DNA of 64,000 nucleotides from LMUY01 sp965198895 (lineage in GTDB: Bacteria; Pseudomonadota; Alphaproteobacteria; Acetobacterales; Acetobacteraceae). The notes under the pieces are model-generated. The model did no database searches. It saw only the letters and a list, made by a program, of their open reading frames with translations, and was not told the origin of the DNA. The translations under genes were made by a program, and so were the position numbers. Location of the stretch: assembly GCA_965198895.1 (NCBI GenBank), contig OZ240676.1, positions 3,720,001 through 3,784,000 on the forward strand. Direction: 5' to 3'. This document shows positions 54,472-62,055 of the stretch, piece after piece; position 1 is the first letter of the stretch; every line of letters begins with the position of its first letter.

Positions 54472-54556
54472 CCATCCGAGGACGCCTAGCCGCCACATGA
54501 ACCCCGACAATGACAAACCGCAAAGACCGCTCTGTTTGACACCGGTCCGATCCCGA

Positions 54557-55162
54557 TTAATCACACTCATTGTGGGTGTTTATCGATTTACATGACGGGC
54601 ATAGCCAAAAGAGCACGAACACAAAATCATTGTCCCAAATATCTATTTCTGAAATTGGCCTACTCGGGACGCTACCTAGAAGTTGCAGATCACCTTTCCC
54701 ACAAGCTACGCACCTTAAGCCGCTATGGTCCTGAGCAGTTGGAGAGTTTGGTCCGACAAAGATCGTAGAAGCATCTCCAAATTTCCGCTCTTCGTCTGAA
54801 GATGTAGGGTGAAAACTTATCGCACGAGTAGGGAGGGAAGCTGGAAAGTTATTAGTTGGCCATGTACCATCCGCTTCTCCTGAGAATTTGACGAATTCGA
54901 TTTCGCCGCCTCCCCTATGATGGTAGGCAAAGCACCCACCCTGGCTGTAGTAGAAAGGGTGAACGAGCCTGATTATTGGGCCGATGCCTAAGTTTAGATC
55001 GGGAACAGCGGGATCGCTGGTGTCTATGGTCAGGACCAGATGCGCGGGCAGCTTTCCTGGTAATGGAACCAACCCTTGCAAGCCGGGATCGTTGCCAAAA
55101 TATGATGCCCCAACTTGGGTGTCGGATTGATCAACTATGATTTTGAAGTTCACGTAGTCCAA
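54557..55162 (-). CDS. Hypothetical protein with C-terminal zinc-ribbon-like cysteines
   Basis: A 201-residue soluble protein. The N-terminal two-thirds look like a beta-rich domain (GLVPLPGKLPAHLVLTIDT; LVHPFYYSQGGCFAYHH). The C-terminal part has CVACGKGDL and, about 45 residues later, CPSCKSI, a likely CxxC/CxxC zinc site. AT-rich codon use. No family assigned; I considered DUF1963-type proteins, but the match is not sufficient. It sits between repeat copy C and the IS66 insertion. Confidence 0.6.
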   Translation of the reverse strand: MDYVNFKIIVDQSDTQVGASYFGNDPGLQGLVPLPGKLPAHLVLTIDTSDPAVPDLNLGIGPIIRLVHPFYYSQGGCFAYHHRGGGEIEFVKFSGEADGTWPTNNFPASLPTRAISFHPTSSDEERKFGDASTIFVGPNSPTAQDHSGLRCVACGKGDLQLLGSVPSRPISEIDIWDNDFVFVLFWLCPSCKSINTHNECD

Positions 55163-55276
55163 TTCCCATTAAGAACCAAACGGCTGATCTTATCGGCATT
55201 ATGGCTCAAGCTGTGAAGACCGTAAGCGTGCGCTGACGGCCGCGGTTTTGGTGCGAGCGGGCTGACCTTGTGGGGG

Positions 55277-56890
55277 CTACTTTGTCCAGAACCAGGGGAG
55301 CAGGGCGTCGATCTTGTTGATGGGATGATCTGCAATGCGCCCGAGAACGTCGGCCAGATAGGCCTCGGGATTGAGGCCGTTCAGCTTTGCGGTTGCAGTG
55401 ATGGTGTAGAGGCAAGCAGCCCGTTGTCCTCCGGCATCGGATCCACAGAACAGGTAGTTCTTCCTTCCAAGAACCGGGATGCGCATGGCCCGTTCGGCAG
55501 CGTTGTTCGTCATTTCGAGGCGACCATCGCCGACATAACGAACCAGCGCCTTCCATCGCGACAGTGCGTAGCGGATCGCCTTGGCCAAGTCGCTCTTGCC
55601 GCTGATCTTGGTGAGCGAGCTTTCCAGGAACGTCTTCAGTTGCTCCAACAGCGGCGCGGCATGCTCGGCTCGCGCGGCGCGGCGGCGGTCCGGCACGCAC
55701 CCGTTGACGCAACTCTCGACGGCGAACAGCGCGGCGATCCGCTCCAAGGCCTCGAGCGCGATCGGGGATGCTGTCGCGTGATGCACGTCGTAGAGCTTGC
55801 GGCGGAAGTGACTCCAACAGGCGACCTCAATCAGCGGCCCGTTCCCGCCCGGGGTGGTCGGCCGGTAGAGTCGGTCGAACCCGGCATAACCGTCGGCATG
55901 CAGAAAGCCGCGGCATTCGCCGAGCAGCGCGTCGGCGTGGATGCCCCTGCGATCCGGGGAGTAGCGATAGAACACGGCGGGCGGAACCGACGAACCCCAT
56001 GGACGCTCGTCGCGGACCACCACCCAAAGCCGCCCGGTCGCCGTCTTGCCCAGGCCCGGCGAGAGCACCGGCACCGTGGTGTCGTCAGCATGAAACACCT
56101 CGCCTGCACGGATGTGGCGGCCGATCGCTTCGGCGAGCGGGGTCAGTAGGAACACCACCTTGCCCATCCAGTCGGCCATCAGCGCGCGATCGAGCTCGAT
56201 GCCCTCGCGGGCATAGATTTCGCTCTGCCGGTGCAGCGGCTGGTGGTCGCAGAACTTCGAGATGGCGATGTGGGCCAGCAGACCAGGCCCCGGCAACCCG
56301 CGCTCGATGGGTAGCGACGGCATCGGCGCCTGGACGATGGTCTCGCAGGCGCGGCAGCTCAGCTTCGGCCGGATATGCTCGATCACTTTGAAGCTGGCGG
56401 GGGTGTATTCGAGCACTTCACGCTCGTCTTGGCCGACACGGCTGAAGATCGTGCTGCCGCAGCCGGGACAGGTGCAGGCGGGTTCGTGGGTGACGGTCTC
56501 GCGCGGCAGGTGCTCGGGGAACTTGGCGCGGCGCCTCCGGTGTCGGGCCCGAGGGCTTGCGGATGGTTGGTCGTCCGCCGGGTCGTCCAGCTCGGTATCG
56601 GCAACCCCGGCGCGCGCCTTTTCCTCGGCCTGCTCTTCCTCGAGCTCGCCGATCAGCAGTTCCAATTGCTCGATCTCGCGGTCGAGCTTCTCGGAGGAAC
56701 GGCCGAACCGTGCCCGGCGCAGCACGGTCAGCTGCATCTTCAGCTTCTCGATATGCAGCGTCTTGGCGTGGATCTCGGCATCGCGCGCGGTAATCTCGAT
56801 GTCTTTGCGCGCCAACTCGGCCTGCAGATCTGCGGCAAACCGGCGCAGCGCGTCGTAATCGTCCGGCAGGGGCTGGATCGCCAAAGACAT
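55277..56890 (-). CDS. tnpC: IS66 transposase (TnpC)
   Basis: A 537-residue DDE transposase. An N-terminal coiled region (ELARKDIEITARDAEIHAK) is followed by RRARFGRSSEKL, a zinc finger (CTCPGCG), and the DDE core (VFHADDTTVPVL; GFLHADGYAGFDRL; NNAAERAMR). The C-terminal IS66 domain (SDAGGQRAACLYTITATAKLN) is complete. The ATG with AGGA upstream is used. Confidence 0.95.
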   Translation of the reverse strand: MSLAIQPLPDDYDALRRFAADLQAELARKDIEITARDAEIHAKTLHIEKLKMQLTVLRRARFGRSSEKLDREIEQLELLIGELEEEQAEEKARAGVADTELDDPADDQPSASPRARHRRRRAKFPEHLPRETVTHEPACTCPGCGSTIFSRVGQDEREVLEYTPASFKVIEHIRPKLSCRACETIVQAPMPSLPIERGLPGPGLLAHIAISKFCDHQPLHRQSEIYAREGIELDRALMADWMGKVVFLLTPLAEAIGRHIRAGEVFHADDTTVPVLSPGLGKTATGRLWVVVRDERPWGSSVPPAVFYRYSPDRRGIHADALLGECRGFLHADGYAGFDRLYRPTTPGGNGPLIEVACWSHFRRKLYDVHHATASPIALEALERIAALFAVESCVNGCVPDRRRAARAEHAAPLLEQLKTFLESSLTKISGKSDLAKAIRYALSRWKALVRYVGDGRLEMTNNAAERAMRIPVLGRKNYLFCGSDAGGQRAACLYTITATAKLNGLNPEAYLADVLGRIADHPINKIDALLPWFWTK

Positions 56891-56964
56891 GAGCAAATCC
56901 TACCGGAATCGCTCGTCGCGTACAATCATTCCGTTGCGCAATCCGACGATAATGCCGCTCCTGG

Positions 56965-57318
56965 TCAAACCATCACCGGCTTGCGCGGCGGCTCGAGGGC
57001 AACGGTCCGGCGCCAATCCATCGCCTCGAGCAGCAGCGCCAGCTGAGCCGGTGTCAGCGTCATCTGGCCGTCGACGATCGGCGGCCAGACGAAGCGGCCA
57101 CTCTCGAGGCGCTTGGCAAACAGGCACAGTCCGGACCCGTCGTAATACAAGATCTTCAGGTAGTCGGCACGCTTGGCCCGGAACAAAAAAAGGTGGCCGC
57201 AGAACGGGTCGGCAAGCAGCAGCTGCGAGACGCGCGCCGCCAGGCCGTCGAAGCCCAGGCGCATGCTGACCGGCTGACACACGAGATATACCTTGGTGCC
57301 TGGTGCTACCGAGATCAC
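56965..57318 (-). CDS. tnpB: IS66 accessory protein TnpB
   Basis: A 117-residue IS66 Orf2 protein with the highly conserved core VYLVCQPVSMRLGFDGLAA, then FLFRAKRADYLKILYYDG and LESGRFVWP. Required for transposition together with TnpA and TnpC. Its start overlaps the tnpA stop. Confidence 0.95.
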   Translation of the reverse strand: MISVAPGTKVYLVCQPVSMRLGFDGLAARVSQLLLADPFCGHLFLFRAKRADYLKILYYDGSGLCLFAKRLESGRFVWPPIVDGQMTLTPAQLALLLEAMDWRRTVALEPPRKPVMV

Positions 57319-57818
57319 GACGCCTTCAACACCGACAGCACCCGCCGCAGCGCGTGTTCATCGACGAACGCATCCACACGCAGGCGCGTCCCGCACACCA
57401 GATCGATCTCGATCAGTCCGGCGCACTCGTCGTGCGAATATCGCGTCACACCCTGGTCGAGCGGCGCCACAGCAGCGGCGCGTTCCGCGGCCAATGTCTG
57501 CCCGTCATCGCCCGTCGCCACGATGATGCCAACCGGCATAATCCCGGCGGCGGAGGCTAAGGCTGCCGTTGATGCCTTCGCTGCCGAACCGCCCTTACTC
57601 TTGGCTGGAACTGCGAGCGCACGTCGCCAGTTGAACAGCTGATTGGCATTCAGCCCGTAGCCCCGTGCAACATCGGCAGCCGAGGCGCCCGGACGGAACG
57701 CCTCGGCGATAATCCGGCGTTTCTCCGCGCGCGACCAAGACCGGCGGGTGCGTCTCCGCTCGGGGGATACGGCTGGCAACTCATCCTGACCTGCGCTCAC
57801 ACACCCTCGCCCTGTCAC
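57315..57818 (-). CDS. tnpA: IS66 accessory protein TnpA
   Basis: A 167-residue IS66 Orf1 protein. A helix-turn-helix region (RRSWSRAEKRRIIAEAF, then ASAADVARGYGLNANQLFNW) is followed by a variable linker and the C-terminal GTRLRVDAFVDEHALRRVL. It starts at a GTG; a second GTG a few codons on is possible. Confidence 0.92.
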   Translation of the reverse strand: MTGRGCVSAGQDELPAVSPERRRTRRSWSRAEKRRIIAEAFRPGASAADVARGYGLNANQLFNWRRALAVPAKSKGGSAAKASTAALASAAGIMPVGIIVATGDDGQTLAAERAAAVAPLDQGVTRYSHDECAGLIEIDLVCGTRLRVDAFVDEHALRRVLSVLKAS

Positions 57819-57828
57819 CGAACGGATA

Positions 57829-57858
57829 AGTGTCCACTTAGCTCGTCAAGCGGACACT
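57829..57858. promoter_or_regulatory. Inverted repeat upstream of the IS66 genes
   Basis: AGTGTCC (57829-57835) and GGACACT (57852-57858) form a 7-bp inverted repeat 11 bases before the tnpA start and inside the element. Its place suggests an operator or a hairpin over the leader of the transposase transcript. Confidence 0.45.
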
Positions 57859-58025
57859 AATCTCACACCAACAAGGGCAGTGTTCCATGCGCGCAGACCA
57901 GGCGGTAGGCGGCCTCCAGACTACGCTTACTGAAGACCCGCAATTTAGCAAACGTCAACTCAGCATCGATCGCCTCGGTTTGTGATCGTATGTAGTCCGT
58001 AGAGCTTAATTAGCCGTAGATGAAT

Positions 58026-58084
58026 GGCCGCTTACCACCATACCTCGCCATTTCGCGTGGTGGCTGCTACCGACCCCAGGCGGA
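58026..58084. repeat. Island palindromic repeat, copy D
   Basis: A diverged copy: GGCCGCTTACCACCATACCTCGCCATTTCGCGTGGTGGCTGCTACCGACCCCAGGCGG. The outer arms (CCGC and GCGG), the CCACCATA block and the TGGCTGCTNCCGACCC block remain. It lies on the right of the IS66 insertion. Confidence 0.75.
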
Positions 58085-58146
58085 ACCTCCGGCATACTGC
58101 GAAATGGTGCGGCTAGTTAGCTGCATCATACGTCAGCAGTCACCAA

Positions 58147-58584
58147 TCAAAGCGTCCATATCAGCTTCAAGAGGTGCACGATGGTCAAGAAAGCCGTAGC
58201 TCCACCGAAGACTATGACGGCCCTTTTGATCATCTGTCTCGGTGTATACCGCCTGAAACCGTAAGAACCGATCTTGCCTTGTCCTCGGAGGTCAAACGTA
58301 ACTATGCGTCGTAATGACAGCCAGATTAAACTCATGACCGTAAGAGGCACAAAACTAAGCGCAACAAACATGATTGAGTATTTGTGGTCGCTTATGTCCG
58401 GGTTGGTGAGTCCATAACTAACGCCGAGAAGCATTGCTAGACACACAAGCACTGAGACAACGTCGAATGAGACTTTTAGCAATGCATGCGCCTGTGTCCA
58501 GCGTTTGAACGATGTCAAGGCAATCCTACCTCTTCGGCAATATGCGGCGGCTTCTGACGATGACACATGTCTGCTTCCCACCAA
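58147..58584 (-). CDS. Small three-helix membrane protein
   Basis: A frame of 145 residues, with hydrophobic segments at about 34-58, 70-91 and 120-143 joined by a basic loop (DLRGQGKIGSYGFRRYTPRQ). The first 17 or so codons overlap a half copy of the island repeat, so the true start may be further in, for example a TTG at 58518 giving 123 residues. The layout resembles the genes at 53289 and 53946. Function unknown. Confidence 0.5.
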   Translation of the reverse strand: MVGSRHVSSSEAAAYCRRGRIALTSFKRWTQAHALLKVSFDVVSVLVCLAMLLGVSYGLTNPDISDHKYSIMFVALSFVPLTVMSLIWLSLRRIVTFDLRGQGKIGSYGFRRYTPRQMIKRAVIVFGGATAFLTIVHLLKLIWTL

Positions 58585-58594
58585 ACCTCGCCAT
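58567..58594. repeat. Island palindromic repeat, half copy F
   Basis: ATGTCTGCTTCCCACCAAACCTCGCCAT matches the left half of copy D (CCACCATACCTCGCCAT); the right half is missing. It marks the right edge of the island. Confidence 0.5.
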
Positions 58595-58796
58595 CCCGTA
58601 AAGCAAGACTTTCGGGAGAGCCAACGGGGCGTTCTCGATCAGTGCCTTAGCCGTTCCAGAAGTAGGACCGAATGTCCGGTGACCACCACCTACCGGGTCA
58701 TGCCTTGCACGCAGTCCGCCCAGCGCCCGCTTTCGCGACGACCGCATCCACTGGCCGGTGGCGGAATGCCGAGGGGCGTGCCGCCGCACGAGCCTG

Positions 58797-59114
58797 TCAG
58801 CCGCCGAGCCGGAGTCCCGCGACGCCCGCCAGGATCAGCAGCACGCAGCCGATGCGCACCACACCGGCGGGTTCCCCCTCCATCGCGATGCCCCATACCA
58901 GCCCGCCCGCCGCGCCGATGCCGGTCCAGACCGCATACACCGTGCCCATCGGCAACACGCGCAGCGCCTGCGACATGGTGACGAAGCTGCCGACCAGCGT
59001 CGCCACCGTCGCGATGCTCCAGCCCAGTTGGCGGAAGCCATCGGTCTGCTTCAGCAGCACCACCCAAACCACCTCCAGCAGCCCGGCGGCGCCGAGCCAG
59101 AGCCAGGGGCTCAC
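58797..59114 (-). CDS. gdx: SMR-family exporter, Gdx/SugE type (guanidinium)
   Basis: A 105-residue, four-helix small multidrug resistance protein. The first helix GAAGLLEVVWVVLLKQTDGF is the SugE/Gdx signature, with the essential Glu in AGLLEVVW; LPMGTVYAVWTGIGAAGG is the other hallmark. Known Gdx proteins swap guanidinium for protons. The GTG start overlaps the asd stop (GTGA), so the two should be translated together. No guanidine riboswitch is visible near it. Confidence 0.9.
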   Translation of the reverse strand: MSPWLWLGAAGLLEVVWVVLLKQTDGFRQLGWSIATVATLVGSFVTMSQALRVLPMGTVYAVWTGIGAAGGLVWGIAMEGEPAGVVRIGCVLLILAGVAGLRLGG

Positions 59115-60136
59115 GCGGCCTGGGTGAGCAACTTCCGCGCTACCAGAGTCTCGGCGATCTGCACCGCGTTCAGCGCGGCGCCCTTGCGCAGATTGTCGGC
59201 CACGCACCAGAACGCCAGCCCATTGGCCACCGTCGGGTCGCGGCGGATGCGGCTGACATACACCTCGTCCTCGCCGGCGGTGTCGAGCGGGGTCGCGTAG
59301 CCACCGTCGTCGCGGCTATCCACCACGTGCACGCCGGGCGCGCTCCGCAGGATGGCCCGGGCTTCGGCCGGGGTCACCGGGCGCTCGAACTCCACGTTGA
59401 TCGACTCCGCATGGCCGACGAACACCGGCACGCGCACGCAGGTGGCATGCACCTTGATGTCCGGGTCCAGGATCTTGCGGGTCTCCACCACCATCTTCCA
59501 CTCTTCCTTGGTGGAGCCGTCATCCAGGAACTTGTCGATGTGCGGGATGACGTTGAAGGCGATCGGCTTGGTGAATTGCTGGGCCGTCGGCGCGTCGTTG
59601 ACGAACATGCCTTTGCTCTGCACCCACAGCTCGTCCATGCCTTCCTTGCCGGCGCCCGACACCGACTGGTAGGTCGACACCACCACCCGGCGCACGCGGA
59701 ATTTGTCGTGCAGCGGCTTCAGCGCCACCACCATCTGGATGGTCGAGCAATTGGGGTTGGCGATAATGCCGCGGCGAATACGGCTCAGCGCCTCGGGGTT
59801 CACCTCCGGCACCACCAGCGGCACGTCCGGCTCCATGCGGAAATGGCTGGTGTTGTCGATCACGATGCAGCCGGCCTCCGCCGCACGGGGGGCGTGGATC
59901 GCCGACACGGCGGCGCCTGGGCTGAACAGGCCGATGTCCCAGCCCTTGAAGTCGAAGCTATCCAGCGCCTGGATCTTCAGGATGCGCTTGTCGCCGAACG
60001 AGACATCCTGGCCCACGGACCGGCCCGAGGCGAGGGCGGCGATGTCGCTGACCGGGAACTTGCGCTCGGCGAGAACCTTCAGGATTTCGCGCCCGACCGC
60101 CCCCGTGGCACCCACGACCGCAACCCTGTAGGCCAT
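59111..60136 (-). CDS. asd: Aspartate-semialdehyde dehydrogenase
   Basis: A 341-residue enzyme that reduces beta-aspartyl phosphate to the semialdehyde for Lys, Thr, Met and diaminopimelate. It starts MAYRVAVVGATGAVGREIL (NADP fold) with AAAGGA 8 bases upstream. The catalytic Cys is in ANPNCSTIQMV; STYQSVSGAGKEGMDEL and the later PVFVGHAESI are typical. The longer frame adds 23 unrelated residues. Confidence 0.95.
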   Translation of the reverse strand: MAYRVAVVGATGAVGREILKVLAERKFPVSDIAALASGRSVGQDVSFGDKRILKIQALDSFDFKGWDIGLFSPGAAVSAIHAPRAAEAGCIVIDNTSHFRMEPDVPLVVPEVNPEALSRIRRGIIANPNCSTIQMVVALKPLHDKFRVRRVVVSTYQSVSGAGKEGMDELWVQSKGMFVNDAPTAQQFTKPIAFNVIPHIDKFLDDGSTKEEWKMVVETRKILDPDIKVHATCVRVPVFVGHAESINVEFERPVTPAEARAILRSAPGVHVVDSRDDGGYATPLDTAGEDEVYVSRIRRDPTVANGLAFWCVADNLRKGAALNAVQIAETLVARKLLTQAA

Positions 60137-60256
60137 CGCACGCAATCCTTTTCGCTGTGAGCACCGGCGCACGCCGGGACCGCAGGGGCACAGCGCCCGC
60201 CGCAAGCGACGGACCTAGCCCCGCGGACGGCCGGTTACAAGGTTCGAGCGGCCTAA

Positions 60257-61213
60257 CTAGGCCGCTGCGTCCATCCGGCGCGCCATCTCGCGATAGATTG
60301 CCGTATGGCCGACCCCGGATGCGTCGATCGTGCCGCGGTACATTCCGCGGCCGTTGAAGGGCATCGCGACCAGCCCCGCCGCATCGATCGCAATCAATCC
60401 GCCGGAGCCGCCGCGCCGGCCCACATCGGCGATCACGTCCTCGGCCGCGACCTCGACCGACTGGCCGGCATAACGCAGCCTGGCGTTGATCTCGTGACCG
60501 ACGCCGACGCGGATGAAGTGCTCTCCATCCCCCGTGGCCGATACAGCGACCAGGTCGGACGCCCAGGTGCCGGCGCCGATCAGCGGGCTGTCCCCCACCC
60601 GGCCGGGCAGTTTCGCCGTCGTGCCACCCGTCGAAGTCGCCGCCGCGAGCCCGCCGTTCATGTCCAGGGCGACCGCCCCGACGGTGCCGTGGCGGTCGGC
60701 GTCGTCCAACGGGGCGATGTTCCCGGCGCGCCGGCCGCCGAGCTTGTCCTGCAAGGCGCGCCAGCGGCGCTCGGTCTGGAAATACTCCTCGTCCTCGAAT
60801 TCGACGCCGCAGCCGCGGGCGAACTCCATCGCGCCTTCGCCGATCATCATGACGTGGTTGGACCGATCCATCACCGCGCGCGCGGCCAAGACCGGGTTGC
60901 GCGGTCCGCAAATGCCAGCGACCGCCCCGGCCGCTCGGGTGGCACCGTCCATGACCGCGGCGTCCATCTCCTGCCGGCCGGCCGCGTTGAACACGGCACC
61001 ATACCCGGCGTTGAAGAGCGGGTCGTCCTCGAGCACGATGACCGCGGCAGTCACCGCGTCGATCGCCGGGCCGCCTGCTGCCAGGACCTTGTTGCCGGCG
61101 AGCAGCGACTTGCGTAGGGCCGAATGGATGGACTGCTCAATGCCCACGGTCATGATCTCGGGCGCCAATGTACCCGCACCCCCGTGCACAGCCAGAACGA
61201 ACTTACCCACCAT
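60257..61213 (-). CDS. iaaA: Isoaspartyl peptidase/L-asparaginase (Ntn hydrolase)
   Basis: A 318-residue plant-type asparaginase that cuts beta-aspartyl dipeptides and activates itself by cleavage before a Thr. The start MVGKFVLAVHGGAG has GGGAG upstream. The Thr nucleophile is in RHGTVGAVALDMNG, about residue 180; the substrate loop STGGTTAKLPGRVGDSPLIG is intact. The gene lies downstream of an oligopeptide ABC importer, an arrangement known from E. coli iaaA-gsiABCD. A small hairpin covers its stop (60247-60266). Confidence 0.93.
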   Translation of the reverse strand: MVGKFVLAVHGGAGTLAPEIMTVGIEQSIHSALRKSLLAGNKVLAAGGPAIDAVTAAVIVLEDDPLFNAGYGAVFNAAGRQEMDAAVMDGATRAAGAVAGICGPRNPVLAARAVMDRSNHVMMIGEGAMEFARGCGVEFEDEEYFQTERRWRALQDKLGGRRAGNIAPLDDADRHGTVGAVALDMNGGLAAATSTGGTTAKLPGRVGDSPLIGAGTWASDLVAVSATGDGEHFIRVGVGHEINARLRYAGQSVEVAAEDVIADVGRRGGSGGLIAIDAAGLVAMPFNGRGMYRGTIDASGVGHTAIYREMARRMDAAA

Positions 61214-61314
61214 CCGGCACTCCCACTTCTGCAACTACACCGTCAAATTACGCGCGAGAAATGTCATCATGATGATATTTCGTCAGAATATCGCGGATGG
61301 CGCAATGGTCTCAT

Positions 61315-62055
61315 TCACATGACACTTAGATCGCGCAGTGCAGCTGTATGATCGTGCGTGACTTGACCCCGTCGTAGGTCCTCGCTCGAGACGGTCTCGA
61401 CCAGGAGCCCTCCCTGCATCACCCCTAATCGCGGACACAGATGCGTAACCACTGCGAGGTTGTGGCTTACCAGGATCGTCGTCAGGCCTCGATCGCGCTG
61501 CAAGGCAGCCAGCAAGTTCAGCACCTCCGCCTGCACCGAAACGTCCAACGCACTGGTCGGCTCGTCCAGCAGCAGCACGGCGGGCTCCGTCATCAGCGCA
61601 CGGGCGATGGCAACGCGCTGGCGCTGGCCGCCCGACAATTGGTGCGGGTAGCGGAACCGCACCGTCCGCGGCAAGGCCACCTCATCCAAGGCACGTGCAA
61701 TCCGCCGGTCCCGGTCGGGCAACCCGTGTACGGCCAGGGGTTCGGACAAACCGCGATCCACCGTCTGGCGCGGATGGAGGGAGCCGTATGGGTCTTGGAA
61801 CACCATCTGCACCCGACGCAGGAACGTGCGGTCCCGTGTGTGGGCCCCGCGCTTCTGCCCCATTGGCATGCCGTCGATCGTAACCTCACCGGTCCACTCC
61901 GGGTTCAGCCCGGCGAGCGCGCGAAGGACGGTGGATTTGCCCGACCCGCTCTCCCCCACCAGTCCGAACGATCCACCGGCGGGCACGTCGAAACTCACGT
62001 CCCGCACGATCGGCGTGTGGCCGATGCGTACGCTCAGGCCGGAAACGCGGATCAC
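61315..62055 (-). CDS. Oligopeptide ABC transporter ATPase, DppF/OppF-like
   Basis: A 246-residue ABC ATPase. Walker A is GESGSGKST, the Q-loop MVFQDPYGSLHP (a form found in peptide importers), the signature LSGGQRQR, Walker B VLLLDEPTSALD, and the switch His is in SHNLAVV. It is shorter than E. coli DppF and lacks most of the C-terminal peptide-family extension. Its start overlaps the end of the other ATPase gene. It is separated from iaaA by 101 bases. Confidence 0.9.
   Translation of the reverse strand: MIRVSGLSVRIGHTPIVRDVSFDVPAGGSFGLVGESGSGKSTVLRALAGLNPEWTGEVTIDGMPMGQKRGAHTRDRTFLRRVQMVFQDPYGSLHPRQTVDRGLSEPLAVHGLPDRDRRIARALDEVALPRTVRFRYPHQLSGGQRQRVAIARALMTEPAVLLLDEPTSALDVSVQAEVLNLLAALQRDRGLTTILVSHNLAVVTHLCPRLGVMQGGLLVETVSSEDLRRGQVTHDHTAALRDLSVM

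Larger units (their letters stand above)
55222..57930 (-). mobile_element. Complete IS66-family insertion sequence
   Basis: A 2,709-bp element. The ends begin GTAAGCGT on both sides; over 22 bp, 17 positions match as inverted repeats (GTAAGCGTGCGCTGACGGCCGC against GTAAGCGTAGTCTGGAGGCCGC). The 8-bp sequence TGAAGACC lies directly outside each end (55214-55221 and 57931-57938), a target duplication of the length usual for IS66. All three reading frames are intact, so the insertion looks recent and possibly active. Confidence 0.95.

Noticed and set aside
52616..58600. Classical integron with attC sites
   Set aside because: The repeats have TCCGCT/AGCGGA ends and lack the GTTRRRY-type core, and no tyrosine integrase is in the window.
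59115..59250. Guanidine riboswitch ahead of the Gdx gene
   Set aside because: The upstream bases are asd coding sequence and show no matching conserved loop sequences.
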